Shown here one piece after another: positions 41,463-46,789 of a DNA stretch of 46,789 nt. Source of the DNA: Firmicutes bacterium ZOR0006. GTDB lineage: Bacteria; Bacillota_I; Bacilli_A; Culicoidibacterales; ZOR0006. The notes beneath the pieces were generated by a model that did not search any database, was not told where the DNA came from, and was given only the letters and a program-made list of their open reading frames with translations. The first letter of the stretch is position 1; every line of letters starts with the position of its first letter. The position numbers and the translations under genes were made by a program. The stretch lies in contig JTLC01000035.1 in NCBI GenBank assembly GCA_000798955.1, positions 1 to 46,789 of the forward strand. Reading direction: 5' to 3'.

Positions 41463-41924
41463 ATGGCAAGTAAAGAAAAAACACCGATGAGTGGAACAAC
41501 TCGTATTGGTTTAATTGTTGGAGGAATCGTACTCGCGGTTGCCTTGTTAGTTGGACTTCAATTTGCTCGTACTGCGAGCACCGAACCAGTTTTACCACCA
41601 GTAACGACATCAGAGCTCGCTACAAAACTTGATAATCAAGAAGATTTTATCGTCTATATTGGACGTCCAACATGTTCAGCATGTGTGGAATTCTTACCAA
41701 AAGTTGAATCTGCTGTAACTGAGAATGGCATCACTATTTCTTATTACAATGTTGATGACGCTGCGGCTGAAGACGATACAGCAAAAAACACGATGCTTGA
41801 TCGTCTCCAAATTGAAGGGACACCAACTCTTATTAGTATCAAAGGCGGCGAAGAAGCTGGTCGTTTAGTCGGAAATAAAACGGCTGAAGAATTAGCAACT
41901 TGGCTGACAGAAATGGGCTATTAA
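41463..41924 (+). CDS. Membrane-anchored thioredoxin with CSAC active site
   Basis: A 153-residue protein, the same length as its neighbour. One N-terminal helix (about 13-35) is followed by a short linker and an extracytoplasmic thioredoxin domain. The redox site is YIGRPTCSACVEFL, with Cys71-Ser-Ala-Cys74, and the cis-proline loop is EGTPTLISI (Pro121). It probably oxidises or reduces disulphides at the cell surface, or passes electrons to a partner. Clearly related in plan to the upstream gene, but that copy lost one Cys. The ribosome binding site is GAAGG. Ends at a bidirectional terminator. Confidence 0.88.
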   Translation: MASKEKTPMSGTTRIGLIVGGIVLAVALLVGLQFARTASTEPVLPPVTTSELATKLDNQEDFIVYIGRPTCSACVEFLPKVESAVTENGITISYYNVDDAAAEDDTAKNTMLDRLQIEGTPTLISIKGGEEAGRLVGNKTAEELATWLTEMGY

Positions 41925-41935
41925 TACTACCAGAC

Positions 41936-41969
41936 AAAAGGCAGGGAACCAATGTTTCCTGCCTTTTAT
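41936..41969. terminator. Bidirectional terminator
   Basis: AAAAGGCAGGGAA (41936-41948) pairs with TTTCCTGCCTTTT (41955-41967), one G-T pair, 6-base loop, between converging genes. Confidence 0.9.
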
Positions 41970-41990
41970 TTATGCTGATTTATTTAACAT

Positions 41991-42638
41991 TCATTCTTGT
42001 TCAGCACTTCCTTCAAGAAATACGTGCCAAACAGCAATTTCTGTCTCTTTGAAAATGTAATGGTCTAGTGCCGCATCAATACCACCACCCACAAAAGGAA
42101 AAAGCGTTTCTAAATTCAGCAGCCCCGTTTCTCCTAGTAAAACGGCAAATCGCATCCCAATTTTTTCAGTAATTTTCACAACAACTTCTTCAGTAATCGA
42201 TTCTACTGCTGTTTCGCCAAACTTAAACCCAATTTTGATCCCCATTTCATTCGCAATTTCTTCAGCCGATGAACCCGCTAAAGCCAGTAGTACTTTAATT
42301 TTATTGACTGGTTGAGCTAAATCATAGCCCAAAAGGATGGCGACTGTCGCACTCAAGCGCACTTGCAGTAATGTAATCAATGTCACATTGGCTGGTAAGG
42401 TAATCGGTAACGTGAAAATACCACCAAGACCACTAAAGAAACCGATTGTTGTTGCCTCACGTAATTGATCATGAAATAATTGCTCTATTTTTTCAATTTG
42501 AGCGAGACCTGGCTCTGCTTGATATTTTTCTGCCAGTTTACTCGCACTTTTGAAGCTGCCCTTACCAGTTAGTGCTGTTGTATACGCCCACTCAATGACG
42601 TCTTCCATCTTTGCTTCTAATTTTGGATGAACTTTCAT
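41991..42638 (-). CDS. EcsC-family protein
   Basis: A 215-residue protein of the EcsC family. Diagnostic is TTIGFFSGLGGIFTLPITLPANVTLITLLQVRLSATVAILLGYDL (about residues 62-106), a hydrophobic, membrane-associated region, and a second half with LALAGSSAEEIANEMG and FPFVGGGIDAALDHYI. EcsC in Bacillus lies with the EcsAB ABC transporter, but here no such genes are nearby. The function is unknown; ferredoxin-dependent and stress roles have been suggested for relatives. The ATG at 42638 follows AAAGGA/GAGGG; an ATG three codons earlier overlaps the ribosome binding site. Confidence 0.83.
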   Translation of the reverse strand: MKVHPKLEAKMEDVIEWAYTTALTGKGSFKSASKLAEKYQAEPGLAQIEKIEQLFHDQLREATTIGFFSGLGGIFTLPITLPANVTLITLLQVRLSATVAILLGYDLAQPVNKIKVLLALAGSSAEEIANEMGIKIGFKFGETAVESITEEVVVKITEKIGMRFAVLLGETGLLNLETLFPFVGGGIDAALDHYIFKETEIAVWHVFLEGSAEQE

Positions 42639-42782
42639 AGCCCTCATTCCTTTCCCTTTTCTTCATTGTCGCATAACGCATATCGTTGTGCAATTTTTTT
42701 GTTTTAATTGACAACAAATACTGTTTTTTCTCATCTTTTTTCGTTATACTCAATTTAACCACATCTTTAAAGGAGTTTTTCG

Positions 42783-43721
42783 ATGACAGTTAAAAAAGCG
42801 ATTCCGTATGCCTTAGTCGGTACAGTGGCGACAATGGCCAGCATCTTCACAATCAGTAAGCATTTACAAAAAAAACTTTTATACCCAATCAAAGCTGAGT
42901 TGCTGCCGTTACCTACTGAGCTTGCCCAAAAAGTTGGTCTCACCTTTGATTCACGGACACCAAACTACGAGTTATTTACTTTTCAAGGCGATGATGGGTA
43001 TGAATTAGAAGCCTGTTATCTTCCTGCTAACGATATTAGTAGCAAAAAATTTGTCATTCTCGTTCACGGGATTACCCAAAACTTAAAAGCTTCACTGAAA
43101 TTTTACCCGCTTTTTCATCAACTTGGCTATCATGTTATTACCTACAGCCATCGAAATCACGGTCAAAATGAAGCTAGCTATACATCATTTGGTGTTCGCG
43201 AAAAATATGATCTCCAAGCACTTGTTGACTCATTACTAACACGCTTCGGCCCGGATATATATCTGGGACTTCATGGTGTTTCTATGGGTGCAGCAACTGT
43301 CCTCCAATACCTAGGTCTCAATCATCACAAAATTGCTTTTGCGATTAGTGATTGTGCTTATTCCGATGCGCTCCAAGAATTTCAATACCGTTTAGAAGTT
43401 GAATTTCCCTATTTCAGTTGGTTGCCTCTTGTGCAAACAAGTCGCTTACTTACCAAAATTACTCATCAGCTTGATTTAAAAGCAGCTTCCCCAATTGCAA
43501 CTATTTCCCATGTCTCTACCCCCATTCTTTTCATTCATGGACTTAGTGATACCTATATTTTACCTGTGATGTCACAGGCCCTTTTTACGGCGAAAACAAC
43601 TGGCTTCAAACAAATTTGGCTAGTACCAGGTGCCCACCATGATAACTGCCTAGAAACTGATACTCGTGGATATGAACAAACAGTTACATCTTTCTTAGCT
43701 GATACGCCTGCATACGAATAG
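42783..43721 (+). CDS. Membrane-anchored alpha/beta-hydrolase (YqkD/BAAT-like)
   Basis: A 312-residue serine hydrolase. An N-terminal hydrophobic segment (about 7-26) likely anchors it, with the enzyme domain from ~60 outside or at the membrane. The oxyanion motif is ILVHGITQN (92-100), nucleophile Ser167 is in HGVSMGA (164-170), the acid is Asp256 in IHGLSDTYI, and the histidine is in VPGAHHDNC (285/286). This is the layout of Bacillus YqkD-type hydrolases with a cap of about 50 residues. Substrate unknown. AAAGGAG lies 6 bases before the ATG. Single gene. Confidence 0.9.
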   Translation: MTVKKAIPYALVGTVATMASIFTISKHLQKKLLYPIKAELLPLPTELAQKVGLTFDSRTPNYELFTFQGDDGYELEACYLPANDISSKKFVILVHGITQNLKASLKFYPLFHQLGYHVITYSHRNHGQNEASYTSFGVREKYDLQALVDSLLTRFGPDIYLGLHGVSMGAATVLQYLGLNHHKIAFAISDCAYSDALQEFQYRLEVEFPYFSWLPLVQTSRLLTKITHQLDLKAASPIATISHVSTPILFIHGLSDTYILPVMSQALFTAKTTGFKQIWLVPGAHHDNCLETDTRGYEQTVTSFLADTPAYE

Positions 43722-43722
43722 A

Positions 43723-43768
43723 AAAACCCGAAAGTTTTGCTTGATTTGCAACTGCTTTCGGGTTTTCT
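43723..43768. terminator. Bidirectional terminator
   Basis: AAAACCCGAAAG (43723-43734) pairs with CTTTCGGGTTTT (43755-43766) around a 20-base loop. It lies between the converging hydrolase and GGDEF genes. Confidence 0.88.
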
Positions 43769-44641
43769 TTATTTCTTCTGTTTCTTATGATGATACATTG
43801 CTTCATCGGCACGAGCTAAGACGCTTTCGGCCGTATCACCAGTTTGCACAACGCTATAGCCATAGCTCACTTGAACTTGGATATATGCTTGGTTCGCAAC
43901 GGTAACTTGCGTTTTTTCAATAATAGTTTTCACCTGGCCAAATAATTGGGCTGCTTGTGCTGGTGTTGCATTTTCACTGACAAAAACCAATTCATCACCA
44001 CCGACCCGAGCCATCCAAAAGTGTTCATTCAAAATTTGTTTCCGTAAATTTCGACCTATCGCACGCAAAAATTGATCACCAACTTGATGCCCATAACGGT
44101 CATTAATCAATTTAAAATTATCTAAATCAAAAAAGCTCACAGCAATTGGGTGCGTCATTGGTGTTTTTTGTTGGGCAATCATTGCTGGTAAGCGATTATC
44201 GAGGTACATTCGCGTATAACAACCAATCATGTCATCTTTGATGAGGCGATTGTTTAACGCTTGAATTTCACTTTGAATTTCCTCACGAGTTTTATGCTCA
44301 ATTTGCTCAATGAGAGTTGAATCTGTTACATTCCGTATAGCTTCAACAACATATTCAGTTTGCCCATCATACATCACCCGAGCCATAATTAAGAAAATAT
44401 CACGATCAATATATTCGAGTTTTTCAACTGTTTCTTTTGTCCGTAGCGCTTGAATTGAAATACAATTTTCACATGATCGTGTACATCCCCAAATACCATA
44501 ACAAGGTTGATTTTCTTGTTGTTTCACAAATTGCCCATTCTCCTCTTGCCAGAGAATATGATTGGTAAGTGGGTTCACAATCCGTACAGTATCAAAAAAC
44601 AGTCTGAGTGTTTGTAGTTGTGTTGTTAGTTCATCGCCCAT
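43769..44641 (-). CDS. Diguanylate cyclase (GGDEF) with Cys-rich sensor domain
   Basis: A 290-residue soluble protein that probably makes the second messenger c-di-GMP. Residues ~1-115 are a PAS-like sensor region with PCYGIWGCTRSCENC at 46-60, a C47-x5-C53-x3-C57-x2-C60 cluster fit to hold a metal or Fe-S centre. A coiled helix (~108-135) links it to the GGDEF domain: SFFDLDNFKLINDRYGHQVGD, then active-site GGDEL (214-218) with Leu for Phe. No RxxD inhibitory site is present. The ATG at 44641 has AAAAGG 9 bases upstream; the longer start (44665) touches an AAGGA. It is the only c-di-GMP gene in the window. Confidence 0.88.
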   Translation of the reverse strand: MGDELTTQLQTLRLFFDTVRIVNPLTNHILWQEENGQFVKQQENQPCYGIWGCTRSCENCISIQALRTKETVEKLEYIDRDIFLIMARVMYDGQTEYVVEAIRNVTDSTLIEQIEHKTREEIQSEIQALNNRLIKDDMIGCYTRMYLDNRLPAMIAQQKTPMTHPIAVSFFDLDNFKLINDRYGHQVGDQFLRAIGRNLRKQILNEHFWMARVGGDELVFVSENATPAQAAQLFGQVKTIIEKTQVTVANQAYIQVQVSYGYSVVQTGDTAESVLARADEAMYHHKKQKK

Positions 44642-44823
44642 AGTTCGTATCCTTTTCGCATTCATTTCCTTACTATTTCATTATAGCAGTATCTTTTTTG
44701 AATTTCAGTATTTTTTCAGCTTCATTTCATAAAAAAATCAGATGATGCTCGTCAAATTTTTCTTGTATTTTAGCAACTTTCCGTCATAATATGAAGCAAG
44801 AAAATTGAAAGGAGGCGATGATA

Positions 44824-45195
44824 ATGGCAACTCTCCTCGAACGTTTAACACATTTAGGTAAGAAACATCGTGCTGAAGCCGATCGTGAAGAACCGAATCG
44901 GATTTGGAGTGAGCTTGATGAAATGGAAATTCATGATAAACTTCATCAAGATGCATTATGGCAAGAAGTTTCACAAACTGCTGGACTAGAAACGAGTCCA
45001 GTCACACCAGAAAAAGCGCTACTCATTTATCGGAACGCCTTTTTAACAGTTAACACTAGTCCACCACCTATGAAAAAAGTACTGACAAAATCGGCACATA
45101 TTCCGGAAACACATTTAGAGGCACCGAGTTATGATTCTTGTTACGCTGATGATGATGAGTTCGAAATCCAACCACTTATGTCAAAAAATATTTAA
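44824..45195 (+). CDS. Hypothetical acidic protein, orphan
   Basis: Unrecognised 123-residue cytoplasmic protein, acidic and mostly helical at the start (LERLTHLGKKHRAEADREE, IWSELDEMEIHDKLHQDALW), with a short low-complexity tail (SYDSCYADDDEFE). No membrane segment or catalytic motif. AAAGGAGG lies 8 bases before the ATG at 44824, an ideal spacing; an ATG two codons earlier is too close. It has its own strong terminator, so it is very likely a real gene with a narrow distribution. Confidence 0.7.
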   Translation: MATLLERLTHLGKKHRAEADREEPNRIWSELDEMEIHDKLHQDALWQEVSQTAGLETSPVTPEKALLIYRNAFLTVNTSPPPMKKVLTKSAHIPETHLEAPSYDSCYADDDEFEIQPLMSKNI

Positions 45196-45205
45196 CTACT
45201 GACGC

Positions 45206-45243
45206 AAAACGAGGTATCACCACTAGGGAACACCTCGTTTTTT
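45206..45243. terminator. Bidirectional terminator
   Basis: AAAACGAGGT (45206-45215) pairs with ACCTCGTTTT (45232-45241), T-run beyond. It lies between the orphan gene and the converging DUF1048 gene. Confidence 0.85.
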
Positions 45244-45259
45244 CACGTATTGTTATGAA

Positions 45260-45604
45260 TTAATTATGCCGTGCTGCTTCATTTTGCAAAGCATTATTCA
45301 ATTTTTTGCGATATCGATCTGTCCATTTGTCTGTATCACTAATAAATTCATCACAGAAACTTGCTACATCATCACCAGTGATGTCGAGCACATGTTTATT
45401 TTCACGTGCGCTTTCTTCAAAAAGTTCAATTAATTCATATTGTTTTTTTAGCATTGCATTACCATCGCCACCTGCAAAAGTCCACATATAACTTTGGATT
45501 TTTTCAAAAACAAAGCGATAATCTTCGGGCAATTTTTTCACTCTTGCCATCTGCTCTTTATATTCTTGCTTATCCTGTATCAATTGATTAATTTTATTTA
45601 ACAT
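45260..45604 (-). CDS. DUF1048-family protein, last gene of PadR cassette
   Basis: A 114-residue soluble helical protein of DUF1048. The family blocks are clear: EQMARVKKLPEDYRFVFEKIQSYMWTFAGGDG, YELIELFEESARENKHVLDITGDDVASFCDEFI. Members often sit beside PadR-type regulators, so a shared stress or effector role is likely but unknown. The ATG at 45604 has AAAGGAGG 9 bases upstream and overlaps the previous gene by 11 bases; a longer frame is not supported. Paralog of that gene. Confidence 0.85.
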   Translation of the reverse strand: MLNKINQLIQDKQEYKEQMARVKKLPEDYRFVFEKIQSYMWTFAGGDGNAMLKKQYELIELFEESARENKHVLDITGDDVASFCDEFISDTDKWTDRYRKKLNNALQNEAARHN

Positions 45605-45977
45605 GATTTTTCTCCTCCTTTTGAAAGTATGCCTGTATCTCGGCATTTAATTTTGTTCGTGTTGTTTCGGGATTTTTTGAATTTGCTAGCATCAAATTAT
45701 CAGCAAATTGATCAGCATCATTACCAATAACCTCATTCACGCGTTTTCCTTCTGCTACTGCCTCTTCAAAGAGCTCTAACATATTGACAAAAATTGTTAA
45801 ATCATTGAATACTTCCATGTCTCCATTTGGTGCTGAAACTGTATACATATATTTTCTGATTTTTTTGAAGGCAACATTATATTCTTTTGGTAACTGATTG
45901 ATTCGTTTTTCTAGTTGACGGTATTCTTTTTTTCCAGATATATCTCCTATCACAAACTCAAGGGCTTTATTTAACAT
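45594..45977 (-). CDS. DUF1048-family protein, second gene of PadR cassette
   Basis: A 127-residue helical protein related to the next gene: LEKRINQLPKEYNVAFKKIRKYMYTVSAPNGDM and LELFEEAVAEGKRVNEVIGNDADQFADNLM line up with the DUF1048 blocks LPEDYRFVFEKIQSYMW and IELFEESARENKHVLDI. It has less of the conserved Trp and Cys residues, so is the more divergent copy. Its ATG overlaps the padR stop by 11 bases (ATGTTAAATAA). Function unknown. Confidence 0.8.
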   Translation of the reverse strand: MLNKALEFVIGDISGKKEYRQLEKRINQLPKEYNVAFKKIRKYMYTVSAPNGDMEVFNDLTIFVNMLELFEEAVAEGKRVNEVIGNDADQFADNLMLANSKNPETTRTKLNAEIQAYFQKEEKNHVK

Positions 45978-46302
45978 GATCTTCTCTCTCCTTTAGTTGA
46001 TGGATTTTTGACGAGACAAAATCCCATTTTTTCCAAAATACAGCTAATTCTTCTTGTCCTAACGCTGTTAGAGTAAAGAATTTTCGCGGTGGTCCTATTT
46101 CAGAGCGTTTTTTTTCTACTTCTACTAGTTTATTTTTTTCTAGGCGTAGCAAGATTGTATACACTGTCCCCTCAACAACTCCGGTAAATCCCAAGTCATT
46201 TAATTCCTTCGTTATTTCATAGCCATAGGTTTCTTTACGATTAATAATTTCTAAAATACATCCTTCTAAAACACCTTTTAACATTTCCGTGATGTTTTCC
46301 AT
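45967..46302 (-). CDS. PadR-family transcriptional regulator
   Basis: A 111-residue winged-helix repressor. The family pattern is clear: LKGVLEGCILEIINRKETYGYEITKELNDLGF, EGTVYTILLRLEKNKLVEV, then the wing and PPRKFFTLTALGQEELAVFWKKW with a C-terminal dimer helix. PadR proteins sense phenolics, drugs or other small ligands. It leads a three-gene cassette with two DUF1048 genes. GAAGGGAGG lies before the ATG. A palindrome between its promoter boxes is a likely autorepression site. Confidence 0.94.
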   Translation of the reverse strand: MENITEMLKGVLEGCILEIINRKETYGYEITKELNDLGFTGVVEGTVYTILLRLEKNKLVEVEKKRSEIGPPRKFFTLTALGQEELAVFWKKWDFVSSKIHQLKEREDHVK

Positions 46303-46332
46303 ATCATTTCCTCCCTTCTACTCTGTACCACT

Positions 46333-46362
46333 ATTATTCAGTAGTACTTACTACTAGTACAA
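46333..46362 (-). promoter_or_regulatory. Promoter and candidate operator of the padR cassette
   Basis: Leftward promoter: TTGTAC (46362-46357), 18-base spacer, AATAAT (46338-46333). The spacer holds AGTAGT-ACTT-ACTACT (46340-46355), a 6-bp-arm inverted repeat, where PadR binding would block polymerase. Leader about 25-30 bases. Confidence 0.55.
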
Positions 46363-46442
46363 TGTAACACTTAGTAGGATTGGTGTCAACGTTATTCTCT
46401 TTTTTTAATATAAATAATTTTTAAAGTTAGTCTTTTTTACTC

Positions 46443-46488
46443 AAAAAAAGACAACGTTACACTTCTTTGTGTTTACGTTGCCCTTTTT
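46443..46488. terminator. Terminator-like hairpin in the terminal gene-free region
   Basis: CAACGT/ACGTTG (46452-46457 with 46475-46480) and inner ACAC/GTGT form a stem flanked by A7 and T5, usable in both directions. No complete gene is seen ending here on either strand. Confidence 0.5.
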
Positions 46489-46560
46489 ACCTATATCATT
46501 GTTAAGCACTCATTGATTATCAGTAGCTCTTGCCTGGCTGCTTCGGGTTTCGCCAAAACA

Positions 46561-46608
46561 AAAGTACAGCTCTTCCTCTTTTTGGGAATGGCTGTACTTT
46601 CTTTTTTG
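46561..46608 (+). terminator. Second terminator-like hairpin
   Basis: AAAGTACAGC (46561-46570) pairs with GCTGTACTTT (46591-46600), then CTTTTTT. Inner TTCC/GGGAA may extend the stem. It would end a rightward transcript, but none with a known gene lies immediately upstream. Confidence 0.5.
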
Positions 46609-46789
46609 TCATACCAACCCGCTGCCATAATTGGCACCGCAGTCAGGCACTCTTTTTGGAAACGTGCTTCCTGCTTCAAATCTCATGAAAACGAAAACCC
46701 AGCTCCACTACTTTTTATCGTACTGATCTGGATTTCCTTTTTTCACATCCCGATTTGATGCCAACTCAGAAAATTAATTTGGCACCGCA

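Larger units (their letters stand above)
46363..46789. other. Gene-free region at the right edge
   Basis: No convincing coding sequence is found. A leftward 62-codon frame (46491-46679) starts at a TTG without a ribosome binding site and is closed by an upstream TGA. A rightward 81-codon frame (46513-46758) lacks a ribosome binding site. The motif TTGGCACCGCA occurs at 46631-46641 and again at the very end (46779-46789). The two hairpins may flank a small RNA or the remnant of a decayed gene. Confidence 0.5.

Noticed and set aside
46631-46641. TGGCACCGC resembles the T-box core (GGTGGYACCGCG)
   Set aside because: Only about nine bases match, no specifier stem-loop, no competing terminator directly after it, and no amino-acid gene downstream within the window. 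The second copy is cut by the edge.
46513-46758. 81-codon rightward frame near the right edge
   Set aside because: No ribosome binding site, runs through a terminator hairpin, and overlaps an equally poor opposite frame.

Overview
The window is chromosomal DNA from an AT-rich, low-GC Gram-positive bacterium (Firmicutes/Bacillota). This rests on strong AGGAGG-type ribosome binding sites before nearly every gene, TATAAT-type promoters (often extended with TGn), intrinsic hairpin-plus-T terminators between most transcription units, and a Firmicutes gene complement: XRE-cupin + potABCD, YaaA, UppP, hemolysin III/TrhA, MntP, MnmA, RarA, DUF1836, DUF1048-PadR, EcsC, YczE, PC4-like YdbC and YceG. 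The PotD sequence looks closest to streptococcal/lactobacillal-type PotD, but I cannot name the genus. I see no rRNA, tRNA, CRISPR array, phage, insertion sequence or origin, so this reads as core and near-core chromosome with a scatter of lineage-specific small genes.

Layout. 1-4480: a polyamine uptake operon (XRE-cupin regulator, potA, potB, potC, potD), with candidate operators before the regulator and a terminator shared with the convergent yaaA. 4479-8407: yaaA, a DUF2871 membrane protein, a Gln-rich coiled-coil protein and a MATE efflux pump. 8419-10363: a cyclophilin, then three small genes whose products all look like nucleic-acid binders (Sm-like, OB-like, PC4-like). 10373-14041: a heterodimeric ABC exporter with one degenerate ATP site, and a DedA/TVP38 membrane protein. 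14731-16501: purine nucleoside phosphorylase and an HSL-type esterase. 16613-19539: an amylo-alpha-1,6-glucosidase/esterase operon. 19713-21893: YczE-like membrane protein, zinc-phospholipase-C-fold protein, UppP. 22001-24133: a protein made of two copies of one unknown domain, a DUF4116 protein and a small orphan.

24131-29049 is a tight leftward run: small membrane protein, RmlD-like reductase, metal-dependent cyclase, YceG-family protein, DUF2628 membrane protein, coiled-coil protein, a 43-residue membrane peptide and a small orphan. YceG proteins are normally part of the 'biosynthetic module' next to tellurite-resistance (TerD/TelA) genes, and here there are none. This is the most promising candidate for an undescribed system. 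29186-32150 holds YccF, small membrane proteins, a DUF1836 regulator, TrhA and MntP. 32243-34759 has two small SSB/OB-like genes behind a perfect palindrome; the second overlaps the end of a convergent aromatic-acid-exporter-like gene pair. 34884-38734: MnmA, RarA, AI-2E-family permease. 38812-41969: a two-component system divergent from two membrane-anchored thioredoxin-fold proteins, one without a CxxC. 41991-45243: EcsC-like protein, alpha/beta hydrolase, a GGDEF protein with a four-cysteine sensor region, and an orphan gene. 45260-46362: a PadR-DUF1048-DUF1048 cassette with a palindrome in its promoter. The last ~430 bases carry two terminator-like hairpins and no convincing gene.

Family names come from reading motifs by eye; no database search was run. 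Start codons were chosen by Shine-Dalgarno spacing and often differ from the longest open frame.
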